DNA of 64,000 nucleotides from Rhodosalinus halophilus (GTDB taxonomy: Bacteria; Pseudomonadota; Alphaproteobacteria; Rhodobacterales; Rhodobacteraceae): positions 186,001 to 250,000 of the forward strand of contig NZ_QNTQ01000006.1 in NCBI RefSeq assembly GCF_003298775.1, in the 5' to 3' direction. Both the position numbers and the translations under genes were made by a program. Each line of letters starts with the position of its first letter. Position 1 is the stretch's first letter. Positions 47,078-55,900 of the stretch are shown in pieces. Below the pieces are notes generated by a model. The model saw only the letters and a program-made list of their open reading frames with translations. It ran no database searches and was not told where the DNA came from.

Positions 47078-47572
47078 TCACCCTCCCGAAACGAGGAGCA
47101 GCGTGACGCCGAGCCCCCAGATCGCCAGCAGGAAATGGGTGAACTGGCCGTAGAAGTGGCACATCCAGTAGAGGAACCAGTTGCCGCCGACCAGAAAGCC
47201 CGCCCAGGTGAGCGTGAAGGCGCTTGCCCCGAGGGCTGAGACCGCGCGCGCGGTGCCCGGCGCGGTCCACCCCGCGACCGCCGCGAGCAGCAGAACCGTG
47301 CCGAAGGCCAGCACGAGTGCAGCGAGCGTCTCCCAGATCACCACGAGGCGGAACAGGGCCGAAATCGCCCGCGGGGACGTCACGCGCCGTTCGCGGACCT
47401 GCGCGAACAGCTCCGGGTACGCCTCGGCAAGCCGGTCCATCCGCAGGATCTCGGCCACCGTTTCGCGGTTGATCCCCGGCTTCAGCCAGTTGTCGAGCGC
47501 CCCCACGATCATCCAGGCGGCGATCGCGCCGGTCATCGCGGCCTGCACCAGAAGAAGCACCGCCTCGCTCAT
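47078..47572 (-). CDS. DUF2165 family small membrane protein
   Basis: A 164-residue integral membrane protein with four hydrophobic segments, near residues 5-23, 68-90, 97-115 and 135-155. WLKPGINRETVAEILRMDRL and WFLYWMCHFYGQFTHFLLAIWG fit the DUF2165 family. Function is unknown. It is the last gene of the leftward operon, overlapping the creatininase-like gene by ATGA. Confidence 0.8.
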   Translation of the reverse strand: MSEAVLLLVQAAMTGAIAAWMIVGALDNWLKPGINRETVAEILRMDRLAEAYPELFAQVRERRVTSPRAISALFRLVVIWETLAALVLAFGTVLLLAAVAGWTAPGTARAVSALGASAFTLTWAGFLVGGNWFLYWMCHFYGQFTHFLLAIWGLGVTLLLVSGG

Positions 47573-48351
47573 TCGGGAAGTTCCGCGAGATCCCGGATCA
47601 GCCGCTCGAACCCCTCGATCACCGCGGCGATGTCGGCCGCGCCGTCCTCGGCCCGGGCGGCGGCGGCATCGCCCACCGCGCCCACGGGGTTCAGATCCTC
47701 GGCCATCCAGGCGAGATTGGCCGCCGCGCCGTGATAGCCGAGCTTGCCGCCCCGCCGGGCGAGAGCGGTCTGGGCGCTGGCGAAATGCTCGGCGCGTGCC
47801 ATGTCGACGAGATCGGGGCGCAGCGCGAGCATCAGGGACGTCTCCGAGAGACCCGCGTGGATGTCGGTGACCGGCTCCTCGTAGCGGTAGATCTCCCGCC
47901 ACCGGCCGAGGCGGCCCCAACTCGTCGTGACCACGCGGAGGCCCTCGCGCTGGCGCAGCTCGCGCGCGGCGATCTCCATCGGGGCGGCGTTGCCGCCGTG
48001 GCTCGTGATCATCACCAGCGTGCCCACGCCCGCGCGCGCGACGCCCTCACCGATCGCCACCCATGCCCGGATGGCCACGTCCCAGTCCAGCGTCAGCGTG
48101 CCGGGGAAGGACAGATGCTCGTTCGACTTGCAGACCTCCTGCACCGGCAGGAAGGTCACCGGCAGCGTGTCGGGCAGTGTCTCGGCGCAGCGGGCGACCA
48201 GTGCCTCGGCGATGATGGCGTCCACGCCCAGCGGCAGGTGCGGGCCGTGCTGCTCGATCGCGGCGAGGGGAAGCACCGCGATCCAGTCGCGCGCACCCGG
48301 CCCGAAGGCCGACGAGGGCATCTCGCGCCAGTGCCGCCGGGGCCGGCTCAC
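47569..48351 (-). CDS. Creatininase family amidohydrolase
   Basis: A 260-residue protein. The N-terminal signature IAVLPLAAIEQHGPHLPLGVD holds metal-binding Glu and His residues, SNEHLSFPGTLTL follows, and SHGGNAAPM and DIHAGLSETSLML are the other ligand motifs. The family includes creatinine amidohydrolases and related cyclic-amide hydrolases; the substrate here is unknown. GTG start overlapping the FAD oxidase stop. It sits with an amidohydrolase and oxidases, suggesting breakdown of an N-containing ring or amide compound. Confidence 0.88.
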   Translation of the reverse strand: MSRPRRHWREMPSSAFGPGARDWIAVLPLAAIEQHGPHLPLGVDAIIAEALVARCAETLPDTLPVTFLPVQEVCKSNEHLSFPGTLTLDWDVAIRAWVAIGEGVARAGVGTLVMITSHGGNAAPMEIAARELRQREGLRVVTTSWGRLGRWREIYRYEEPVTDIHAGLSETSLMLALRPDLVDMARAEHFASAQTALARRGGKLGYHGAAANLAWMAEDLNPVGAVGDAAAARAEDGAADIAAVIEGFERLIRDLAELPE

Positions 48352-49757
48352 GACACGGCCCTCCCCGTTGCGGCGTAGGCGTAGCCCCCCCGCGGGTCGT
48401 AGCGATAGCCAGGGTCCTCCCAGCCGATCATTTTGCCCGGGTTCAGCAGGCCCTTGGGGTCGTTCGCTTTCTTGAGCGCGATCTGCGCGGGATCGGCGTC
48501 GCGGTGGTTGCCTTCCTCCAGCGTGTGGGCGTGCGGGTTCCAGATCGGGCAGCCCATCGCCTCGAGTTCCAGCATGAGCGCGACGAGCCGCGCCTCGGTC
48601 GTGAAGCGCACCATCGGGAGCGAACCGAACCGCACGCGCCCCCCGGAGCGGGTGAATTCCACGTGGTTGACGATCTCGTCCGGGTAGCGCCGCGCGATCT
48701 CGGCACAGGTCTCGATCTCGCGCCCCTCGGGGTAGCCCATCTGGAGGTAGGTGATCTCCGGATCGGTCTTGAGGGCGCGGAGCGTGGTGTGATTCCAGGC
48801 GAGGTGATGCAGATGCGGCAGCCCCGCCCGCGCGTCCTGGGGCGCGGTGTCGGAGCGGTAACGCATCGTTCCGCCCATCCCCGCGGCGAGGCCGGCGAGC
48901 GCATCGGCGGAATTGGGGGCCACCATCAGGCACAGCAGGTTGTCGCCGGCGTCGAGGAACTTCCGGTGGCGCAGGAAATAGGCATGCGGCGCCGGCGCCT
49001 CGACGGCGGCGAGCTGCTTGAGCCAGAGACCTTCGGCACAGGCGATGCGGTGCCCGGCCGCCAGCGCGTCGGTCCAGCCGGGCCAGGCGATCAGCATCTC
49101 CACCCAGTCCGGCGCCGGGGCCAGCGGCATCTCCACCTCGGTGATGACGCCGGTGACGCCGTAGGCATGGTGTACCTGCGCGATCTCCTCTCCCGTCAGG
49201 TCGATGAGCCGCGGGGTGCTCTCCATCGTCGCGATGCGCAGGCGCAGGATGTTGCCCGGCTCGGCCAGCATGCCCCAGCGGATGGAGCCCACCCCGCCCG
49301 AGCCGCCCGCGACGAAGCCCGCGATGGTCGCCGTCTCCCGCGTGGAGGGATGCAGGCGCAGCTCCTCGCCCAGCTCCGCCCGCGCCGCGGTGTCGATGTC
49401 GCCCATGAGCGCGCCCGCTTCGGTCACCACCCGACCCGGCCGAAGCTCGAGGATCCGGGTCATCCGCGCCATGTCGAGCACGACACCTCCGGCCAGCGGC
49501 ATCGCCTGACCGTAGTTGCCGGTGCCGCCGCCGCGCGGCGTCACCGGAATGTCGAGGTCGTGACAGGCGGCGAGCACGGTCACGACCTCGGCCTCTGAGC
49601 GCGGCGCGACCACGGCTTCGGCGGTGACGTCGTCCAGCCGGGATTTCAGGACAGGCGAATACCAGAAGAAGTCGCGGCTCTTGGCGCGTACGGCCTTCTC
49701 CTGCGTGATGAGAGGGATATCGCCGATGCGCGCGGCAAGCGGGTCGAGGGGGGTCAT
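48348..49757 (-). CDS. FAD-linked oxidase (GlcD-like, VAO family)
   Basis: A 469-residue flavoprotein. The FAD-binding domain has IPVTPRGGGTGNYGQAMPLAG and LDMARMTRI, with FVAGGSGGVGSIRWGML near residue 160. The C-terminal FAD-oxidase domain ends GLLNPGKMIGWEDPGY. It resembles glycolate/lactate-type dehydrogenases acting on 2-hydroxy acids, though no partner iron-sulfur subunit is encoded nearby. Coupled to both neighbours by 4-bp overlaps. Confidence 0.87.
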   Translation of the reverse strand: MTPLDPLAARIGDIPLITQEKAVRAKSRDFFWYSPVLKSRLDDVTAEAVVAPRSEAEVVTVLAACHDLDIPVTPRGGGTGNYGQAMPLAGGVVLDMARMTRILELRPGRVVTEAGALMGDIDTAARAELGEELRLHPSTRETATIAGFVAGGSGGVGSIRWGMLAEPGNILRLRIATMESTPRLIDLTGEEIAQVHHAYGVTGVITEVEMPLAPAPDWVEMLIAWPGWTDALAAGHRIACAEGLWLKQLAAVEAPAPHAYFLRHRKFLDAGDNLLCLMVAPNSADALAGLAAGMGGTMRYRSDTAPQDARAGLPHLHHLAWNHTTLRALKTDPEITYLQMGYPEGREIETCAEIARRYPDEIVNHVEFTRSGGRVRFGSLPMVRFTTEARLVALMLELEAMGCPIWNPHAHTLEEGNHRDADPAQIALKKANDPKGLLNPGKMIGWEDPGYRYDPRGGYAYAATGRAVS

Positions 49758-51097
49758 GCGGTCATTCCTTTCAGGTCGTCGAGATCGGGGAACTCGGGGG
49801 GCGTCGTGTCGCGCGCCGCGCCCCGGCGCAGCACCACGCGGTCCGACTGCGGCCGCGCCGCGAATTCGCTCCAGTTCCGCGCGTTGAAGAGGATCAGGTC
49901 GGCGGGGTTGCCGTCGCGCAGCCGGCCGAGGTCCGGGCGCCCGATCAGATCGGCGGCAGTGCGGGTCACGGCGGCAGGCCAGTCGCCCACGGGATGGTCG
50001 AGCTGCATCATCCGCAGCGCGTCGCGGAAGAGCCCGGGCACGTCGAGATCGCCGTAGGCGTAGAAGGCGTCGCGCACGTTGTCCGAGGCCAGCGCCACCG
50101 GGATGCCCCGTGCGGCGATCTCCTTGACCGGCGCGACACCGCGCTGCCGGGGCGAGCGGCCCGGCGCGCGATCCTGCAGGTAGGCGTTGCAGAGCGGCAG
50201 CGCCACGATGCCCAGCCCGGCGCGCGCGACGAGGTCGAGGGTCTCCTGCACCTCGGTCTCGGGCTGGACGGACAGGGCGCAGCAGTGCCCCACCAGAACC
50301 GGCCCCTCGAACCGCGCGCGCAGCGCTGCGCGCGCCACCGCGCGCAGGCAGTGCGAGGCCGGATCAAGCGTCTCGTCGGCATGGAAATCGAGTGCGAGCC
50401 CGTACCGCTCCGCAAGCGCGAAGATAGTGTCGAGCAGCGTGTCGAGGCCGGACCGGCGCTGCAGGAACAGGCTGAGCGTGCCGGTCCGGCGGGCCGTCGT
50501 CGCCAGCACGCCGAGCGCGTCCGCGCCGCCGTCGAGGCCCGCGAAGGGGCAGAGCTGGACATCGAGCCGTCCGCGCCAGTCCTGGGCCAGTTCCTCCAGC
50601 ACCGGCAGGCGCGGCACCCGTCCGTCCGGCCCGGCATCGACATGGCTGCGGATCGCCCGGGTCCCGTGCGCCTCCGCGCAGCGCAGCATGAATTCCGCGC
50701 GGCGCCGCAGATCCGCGTCCGAGGCGAAGCGCAGGTCGGTGGGCGCGGTGGCCAGCGCGCCCTCGAAGCTGCCGTCCGGATTGGGCGTGCGCGGCCAGAC
50801 CTGCCCCTTGTCGAGATGCGTGTGGCAATCGACCGGCGCCGGCCAGACGATCCTGCGGCCGAGGTCGAGCGCCGCCGCCTCCGGCAGCGTGCCCGGCGGG
50901 CGCACGAAAAGCCGCCCCTGCACGATCTCGATCTCCGCGGCGCGGAGGCCGTCGCCTGCCGCAGGCAGCGCGAGATCGGTCACCGCCGCCGGGATGCGGA
51001 GGTTGCGCAACTGGCGCGGTGGCGCCGCGTGAAGCGCGGCGGCGATGCCCGGCCAGCGCGGCGCGTCCTGTGCCTGTGCCTCCGGAGCGCCAGTCAC
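49754..51097 (-). CDS. Cytosine deaminase-like amidohydrolase
   Basis: A 447-residue metal-dependent amidohydrolase. PAPVDCHTHLDKGQVW is the first metal motif, LDFHADETLDP carries the His/Glu of the catalytic centre, LVGHCCALS the next His, and LASDNVRDAFYAYGDLDV the final Asp in the CodA-type arrangement. Cytosine itself is only one possibility; the group also deaminates other N-heterocycles. GTG start overlapping the dioxygenase stop by 4 bp, so the whole block 47078-51984 is one operon. Confidence 0.88.
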   Translation of the reverse strand: MTGAPEAQAQDAPRWPGIAAALHAAPPRQLRNLRIPAAVTDLALPAAGDGLRAAEIEIVQGRLFVRPPGTLPEAAALDLGRRIVWPAPVDCHTHLDKGQVWPRTPNPDGSFEGALATAPTDLRFASDADLRRRAEFMLRCAEAHGTRAIRSHVDAGPDGRVPRLPVLEELAQDWRGRLDVQLCPFAGLDGGADALGVLATTARRTGTLSLFLQRRSGLDTLLDTIFALAERYGLALDFHADETLDPASHCLRAVARAALRARFEGPVLVGHCCALSVQPETEVQETLDLVARAGLGIVALPLCNAYLQDRAPGRSPRQRGVAPVKEIAARGIPVALASDNVRDAFYAYGDLDVPGLFRDALRMMQLDHPVGDWPAAVTRTAADLIGRPDLGRLRDGNPADLILFNARNWSEFAARPQSDRVVLRRGAARDTTPPEFPDLDDLKGMTA

Positions 51098-51984
51098 CCG
51101 GCCGCTTCCCGCCGCATCGTGTCGAGTCCGTCGGCCGGCGTCGCCGACACGCAGATGCTCGTGAGCTTGCGCGGCTCCTCGTAGGGCCAGGGCGTACCGC
51201 GGTGCATCACGGCGCGCTGGTCCCAGATCAGCACGTCGCCCGGCCGCCACCGGTGGGCGTAGACGAACTCGGGGCGGGTGCAGGCCTCGATCAGTTCGGC
51301 GATCAGTGCCCGGCCCTCGGCCGCGTCCATGCCCTCGACGGCGCAGGCGTGGCTCGCGACATAGACGGCCTCGGCCCCGTTGACCGGGTTGCGCCAGACC
51401 GCCGGCCACACCTGATCGTCCCACTTGTTGAACATCGGGAGCTCCGCCAGCTCCGGCGAGATCTGCGCGCGGGAATGCGAATACCGATGGCGCAGGCGCA
51501 GGCGGCGGAGCTGGTCCTGCCGCTCCGGCGACATCGCGGCGAAGGCCGCGCGGGTGGAGGCGAGTTCCGTCGCGCCGCCCTCGGAGGGCACGACCCGCGC
51601 GACGAGGATGTTGGTGAGCGCCGGCACCGGAAGGAAGGTGGAATCCGTGTGCCACAGCATGTTCGCCTTCAGGTTCAGCGTCGCGAGGTCCGTTTCGCCC
51701 CAGGTGCCCCCCTCTGCGCGCAGGTTCGACACCTCCGGGATCTCGAATGCCTCGCCCTCGGCGCGCTCGTCGGCCTTGCGGTCCTCGATCGGGCCGAAGA
51801 GGCGCGCGAGGCGCAGATGCGCCTCCGGCGAAAGTGCCTGATCGCGGAAGAGCAGCGCGGAGTGGGCCTCGAAGGCCGCGCGGATTTCGGGGAAGAGGCG
51901 GGATTCGGTGACCTCGTCGAGGCGCACCCCGCGAACCTCCACGCCGAAGGCGGGGGTCAACGGGGTCGTGTCCAGTGTCGTCAT
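51094..51984 (-). CDS. TauD/TfdA-family 2-oxoglutarate-dependent dioxygenase
   Basis: A 296-residue Fe(II)/2OG oxygenase, first gene of the leftward operon. The iron-binding HxD is in MLWHTDSTFLPVPALTNIL (about residue 110), the distal His in DQRAVMHRGTPWPY, and the 2OG-binding Arg in EEPRKLTSICVSA. The family includes taurine dioxygenase and 2,4-D dioxygenase; specificity cannot be assigned. ATG at 51984 with ACGGAGA upstream. Confidence 0.9.
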   Translation of the reverse strand: MTTLDTTPLTPAFGVEVRGVRLDEVTESRLFPEIRAAFEAHSALLFRDQALSPEAHLRLARLFGPIEDRKADERAEGEAFEIPEVSNLRAEGGTWGETDLATLNLKANMLWHTDSTFLPVPALTNILVARVVPSEGGATELASTRAAFAAMSPERQDQLRRLRLRHRYSHSRAQISPELAELPMFNKWDDQVWPAVWRNPVNGAEAVYVASHACAVEGMDAAEGRALIAELIEACTRPEFVYAHRWRPGDVLIWDQRAVMHRGTPWPYEEPRKLTSICVSATPADGLDTMRREAAG

Positions 51985-52164
51985 AACTTCGTCTCCGTCT
52001 TGGCGGCGGCCCTTGCGGCCGCGCGTCATGGTGCGCGCGGCGCGGACGGTCGGTTCCTTCGGAGAGGCGTCGCCTTGCCGGGCCGGCCGCCGCGATGCGC
52101 GGTGGTGCGGCCCTTTGTCGGTCTGTGCCAGAGACGGCTAAAGGGTATCAGAACGGCGATCCGG

Positions 52165-52178
52165 TGCAAGCGGTTGCA
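52165..52178. promoter_or_regulatory. LacI/GalR-family operator
   Basis: TGCAAGCGGTTGCA is a 14-bp palindrome of the form TGNAANCGNTTNCA, with the central CG step typical of LacI-family regulators. It lies 180 bp upstream of the first dioxygenase gene of the leftward operon. No LacI-family gene is in the window. The rest of the 510-bp gap (51985-52494) holds no recognisable gene. Confidence 0.55.
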
Positions 52179-52494
52179 CTGGAGGCAACGCAGTCTGCGA
52201 CGGGTCGCGCCCGCGATAGAGGGTCGCATGCGAACCCGACCGCTCCGAACGTCGCGACATCCGCAGCGCCGCCGCCCTTGATGTTGCCGCTTTGCGCCAG
52301 GGTCTCCCGCGCGGGATGGGTATTGGCAGTGTCTGGATCCGGCAAGAATTGAAGGCGTTTCTGCGGCACGAACGTCCTGAGGGCGCCTCAAGGACGCAGC
52401 CTAAGCCCAGTTCCCTCTCCCAGACAGATCAGGCCCGATGACTTTACGGAAGGCCTCAAAGGCTTAGGTCAAGAGGAGAGCGAGGAGGCCCGCA

Positions 52495-53511
52495 TTGCCC
52501 GCAGCACCAACGAAGCCACGCCCTCTCGACCCGTCGCATGTATCCGCCGTCGAGGAATACGGCGGCCGGATCGTCTCTCTGGACCCCATAGGTGCGCAGG
52601 TGAGCGGCATCGACCTCGCGTCCGAGACGGCGCCGCCGCGCGCGGTCCTCGACGCGCTCGAGCACGAGATGGCCCATCGTGGCTTCCTCGTCTTCAAGAA
52701 CGACACGCAGATAAGTGCCGAGGATTTCCTGCGGGCCAGCTGCTGGTGGGGCGGCCGGGAGCTGCACAGCACGCATGGCGTCCATCCGGCAACGCCCGGC
52801 GGCAATCGCGACATCTTCCGCCTTTCGAACGACCGGCGTCACGGCATCCCGGACGTCGGTCCGCAGTGGCACAACGACGGCAGCTTTCTCCCGGCCACGT
52901 TTTCACACTCTGGCTATCACATCATCCGGCCGGCCGAGCGCGGCGGCGGTACGCATTTCGCCCACCAGGGGCTCGCCTTCGAGGCGCTCCCGGAGGACCG
53001 GCAGGAGCGCTGGAGCCGGCTGTCCTCCGTGAACTCCGCCTCGGGCGTCGTGCACCCATTGGTCCACACGCACCCCGTTTCCGGGCAGAAATGCATCTGG
53101 CTGCACCTCGGCATGACCGGGGCCGTGATCGAGAAGCTGCCGGATCGAGATGGGTTCAGCCTTCTTTGCGCCAACGAGTTGAAGCAGCTCTGCCACGAGT
53201 ACAACGACGTTCTGAACGCCGGCCTCGAGACCGGATATGCCGTCGCCTACGAGTACGAGGAAAACGACTGCGTCTTCATCGACAACCTCGCGGTCGCACA
53301 CAGGGCGGCGCCGGAGGCTCACATGCCCGTCGAGCAGCAGGGCCTGCGAATCATGCATCGCAGCACGGTGAAAGGGGTTCAGCCTCTCGCCCCCGACTTC
53401 GGGCTGCCGCTCCACGTGAACATCGACGGCCCCAATCCTATCGGCGAGGGGGTCTGGCAAGGGGGCGGTGTCGGCTTCCGGTGGGAGGAAGGCATTCCCA
53501 TGCGGAACTAG
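52495..53511 (+). CDS. TauD/TfdA-family dioxygenase, second copy
   Basis: A 338-residue Fe(II)/2OG oxygenase, only distantly similar to the one at 51094. HxD is in QWHNDGSFLPATFSHSGYH, the distal His in FIDNLAVAHRAAPEAH, and the Arg in GLRIMHRSTVKG. The start is taken as TTG at 52495, preceded by GAGGAGG; a later start would remove conserved N-terminal sequence. It is divergent from the catabolic operon across the region with the LacI-type operator, so it may be coregulated. Confidence 0.85.
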   Translation: MPAAPTKPRPLDPSHVSAVEEYGGRIVSLDPIGAQVSGIDLASETAPPRAVLDALEHEMAHRGFLVFKNDTQISAEDFLRASCWWGGRELHSTHGVHPATPGGNRDIFRLSNDRRHGIPDVGPQWHNDGSFLPATFSHSGYHIIRPAERGGGTHFAHQGLAFEALPEDRQERWSRLSSVNSASGVVHPLVHTHPVSGQKCIWLHLGMTGAVIEKLPDRDGFSLLCANELKQLCHEYNDVLNAGLETGYAVAYEYEENDCVFIDNLAVAHRAAPEAHMPVEQQGLRIMHRSTVKGVQPLAPDFGLPLHVNIDGPNPIGEGVWQGGGVGFRWEEGIPMRN

Positions 53512-53672
53512 GTGTTCGCCGCGCACGGCTCGGGTAGACCACAACGGGAACGCCTGGCCCCTGCGCCTTGAGGTAGTGCGCCCCAAGCACGGTCGGGTCG
53601 AAGCCCGGCTGACTGCCAGGTTGCGGGTTGGCCAACCGGGGTGCCCTGACAGGGCCGGCCGGACCGTGTGCA

Positions 53673-54071
53673 TCACGATCCGAAGAGGACGGCGTGCATC
53701 ACGCGTCCCGGCCAAAGCGTGAAAAGCCCCGTCACCACGAGCGCCAGTGCGTAGAGCGCGATCATGCCCCGCTTGTGATCCCGGACTTGGTGCCGGTGCG
53801 CTCGCCAGACGGCGAGCGGTACTGTCACGATCACCAGCACGGAGAGGATGTGGATGGGGCTCCACCGCCCCCAGAGCTGGAGCTCCGAGATCCAGAAACT
53901 GCCGATGGCGATGTAGAGCATCAGAACTGCCCAGGCGTAGCCGAGCGCCCTGTGCGGCAGGGTGCCCTTGGGCGCAGCGAGTTGCACGGCGCCGAGCAGC
54001 AGCGCCGCGATCGCGGCGAAGGCATGCGAGGCGACCACGAAGCCTTCGGAGAGCAGCGGGTCGAGGGACAT
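53673..54071 (-). CDS. DUF2306-like membrane protein
   Basis: A 132-residue protein with four hydrophobic helices. HAFAAIAALLLGAVQLAAP, KGTLPHRALGYAWAVLMLYI and HQVRDHKRGMIALYALAL fit the DUF2306 family, with conserved His residues in helix-adjacent loops. AAAGGAA precedes the ATG at 54071. It is divergent from a tetR gene and probably its regulatory target. Function unknown. Confidence 0.78.
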   Translation of the reverse strand: MSLDPLLSEGFVVASHAFAAIAALLLGAVQLAAPKGTLPHRALGYAWAVLMLYIAIGSFWISELQLWGRWSPIHILSVLVIVTVPLAVWRAHRHQVRDHKRGMIALYALALVVTGLFTLWPGRVMHAVLFGS

Positions 54072-54102
54072 GGCCGTTCCTTTCGAAGTGTTGGCAGGCT
54101 CA

Positions 54103-54142
54103 ATGTTGACGCAAGTAATATTCATCTTACCTCTGTCAACAT
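54103..54142. promoter_or_regulatory. Nested inverted repeats between DUF2306-like and tetR genes
   Basis: ATGTTGAC (54103-54110) and GTCAACAT (54135-54142) are perfect inverted arms. Inside lies GTAATATTCATCTTAC (54115-54130), a 16-bp imperfect palindrome GTAAnATnnATnTTAC. TTGAC at both outer arms could form divergent -35 elements. This fits a TetR autoregulatory operator. Confidence 0.55.
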
Positions 54143-54159
54143 GAGCGGAGCGACGCTAC

Positions 54160-54795
54160 ATGTCCTTCATGGACGAGACCGGCGAGAAGGGCGACGAGAA
54201 GCCCTACCATCATGGCAATCTGAGGGAGGCGCTCGTGGACGCCGCGCTTGGCATTCTCGAGCGAGAGGAGGCCCCCCTCACTCTTCGCGCCGCCGCGAAG
54301 GCCGTGGGCGTCAGCCATACCGCGCCCTACAACCACTTTCCCGACAAGGAGGCGCTTCTGGCCGCGGTCGCGATCCGGGGCTTCGGCAAGCTGGAGGACA
54401 AGGTGGAGACGGCACGGACTGCAGCCGGTGCCGACCCGGCCGCGCAGCTCGCCGCGACGGGAGAGGCGTACATTTTCTTCGCGGTCGACCACCCCGCGCT
54501 TTTCCGCCTCATGTTCGGCCCACGGAAACAGGACGGCCATTCGGAAGAGGTCCGCGCCGCGGGGCTTTCTGCCTTCGAGCCACTCGTCCGCGTGATGCGG
54601 GAAGGAATGGAGGCCGGCACCTTCCACGAGGGCGACGTGCAAGCTGCGGCCGTCACGGCCTGGTCGCTCGTGCATGGCATGGCGCAACTCGCCATCGATC
54701 GCACGGACACGCTCACGCCAGAGGACCGGGAAGGGATCGCGGCCCGGTTCCGCGCCTCCCATGCCATCATGATGCAAGGGCTCGCGCCCCGCTGA
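54160..54795 (+). CDS. TetR/AcrR-family transcriptional regulator
   Basis: A 211-residue repressor. The N-terminal helix-turn-helix is LTLRAAAKAVGVSHTAPYNHFPDKEALLAAVA. The C-terminal ligand domain (FRLMFGPRK, AVTAWSLVHGMAQLAID) matches the TetR_C WHG-type group. It probably represses itself and the divergent DUF2306-like gene through the operator between them. The downstream membrane-protein gene follows after 25 bp and may be cotranscribed. Confidence 0.9.
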   Translation: MSFMDETGEKGDEKPYHHGNLREALVDAALGILEREEAPLTLRAAAKAVGVSHTAPYNHFPDKEALLAAVAIRGFGKLEDKVETARTAAGADPAAQLAATGEAYIFFAVDHPALFRLMFGPRKQDGHSEEVRAAGLSAFEPLVRVMREGMEAGTFHEGDVQAAAVTAWSLVHGMAQLAIDRTDTLTPEDREGIAARFRASHAIMMQGLAPR

Positions 54796-54820
54796 TCGAA
54801 CGCCCGAAGGAGACGCTCCC

Positions 54821-55300
54821 ATGCGATTGCTCTTCCGCCTTGCCAAGGCAGGTATGGGCATGGACGAGGCCGCCTGGGCGCGCCACGCCAACCCTTGGAG
54901 TGTCTATTCGCGCATGACCGTCCTTCCGCTCGTCACGCTCGCCGTCTGGAGCCGGGTGTGGCTCGGTTGGTGGGCGCTCATGCCAATCGCAGTGTGCGTT
55001 CTTTGGACGTGGGCGAACCCGAGGCTTTTCGCCGAGCCAACCCGCACCGACAGTTGGGCGTCGCAGGGCACCTGCGGCGAGCGCCTGTACCTTGGAGACG
55101 ATCCAGCAGCGCGTGGACATCGCACTCCGGTCGCTCTCCTCACCCTCGCGAACGCCGCGGGCTTCGCAGTGCTCGTCTGGGGCCTCGCCGTGCTGAACCC
55201 ATGGATCACGCTCTGGGGGCTGACAATCACAATGGGCGCGAAGCTCTGGACCTTCGACCGGATGGTCTGGCTTTCGCGCGAGGTCAACGAGCGTTCGTAG
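54821..55300 (+). CDS. Small membrane protein, DUF6653-like
   Basis: A 159-residue protein with hydrophobic segments at about 34-66 and 104-135. It starts with a polar region containing MDEAAWARHANPWSVYSR. The HANPWSV and LWTFDRMVWL motifs recall the DUF6653 group, though I am not certain. GAAGGAGACG precedes the ATG. It is probably cotranscribed with tetR. Confidence 0.65.
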   Translation: MRLLFRLAKAGMGMDEAAWARHANPWSVYSRMTVLPLVTLAVWSRVWLGWWALMPIAVCVLWTWANPRLFAEPTRTDSWASQGTCGERLYLGDDPAARGHRTPVALLTLANAAGFAVLVWGLAVLNPWITLWGLTITMGAKLWTFDRMVWLSREVNERS

Positions 55301-55900
55301 CTTCACGACCAACATGTGGGCACGAGAATGCCAGAAGCTCCGCCGCATCTACCGCGCGGAGCGGGTGAACGTGCGCAAGTTCGACAGCCGAAAGCGGGCG
55401 CTCGGCATGCGGGCAAAGATGACAGTGAACCGCACCGGGTTTCCCGGAGGCCCCGACATTTGGAAGGATAAGGTTCATGGAGACAAGGAAACCGACGAAG
55501 CCGTACCCGGCGGAGCTGCACGATCGCGCCGTCTGGCTGGTGCGCGAGCCGGGAAACGCCGGTAGCGAAGGGGCGGCGAGTCGCACGAGCGCCGCGGAAA
55601 GCACCGCCAGCAGCGCGCAGGTGCTCACGCGCACCCAGGTCTTTCGGAGAACGAGACGGACCAGTCAGGAAAGCACCGGAGGTTTGGGCTGCGCGTTCGA
55701 TCGTGCGGGGGGCTGCACCGCCATCATCCTCGAGCCTGGGCGGCTTGTCGCGCGTCGACCTTTGCCCGACTGCGCCGTGTTGTCCTGGCCAGGCAAAACC
55801 CGAACCGCTGCCCGGAATGGAGTAGATCAGGATGAGCAACGGAAGGCAGTCGGCGCGCGACGCCTATGTACCAGAGACCAAGCTGCGCAAGGGTCAGATC
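55301..55900. other. 600-bp gene-poor junction with IS debris
   Basis: Apart from the IS3-type fragment, this stretch has no intact gene. Leftward from 55634 an open frame begins with a signal-peptide-like stretch but runs into the IS fragment after about 30 codons; it may be the broken 5' end of a secreted protein gene. Confidence 0.45.
55426..55565 (+). mobile_element. 5' fragment of an IS3-family insertion sequence
   Basis: TGAACCGCACCGGGTTTCCC at 55426 looks like the terminal inverted repeat of IS3-type elements. It is followed after 32 bp by an ATG (55477) opening METRKPTKPYPAELHDRAVW, the start of an OrfA HTH protein. Similarity ends after about 30 residues, so the element is a remnant. 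It forms the right border of the accessory region. Confidence 0.55.

Noticed and set aside
53628..54917. A 429-codon plus-strand frame across the DUF2306-like and tetR genes
   Set aside because: It has low-complexity Arg/Gly sequence and conflicts with two recognisable genes.
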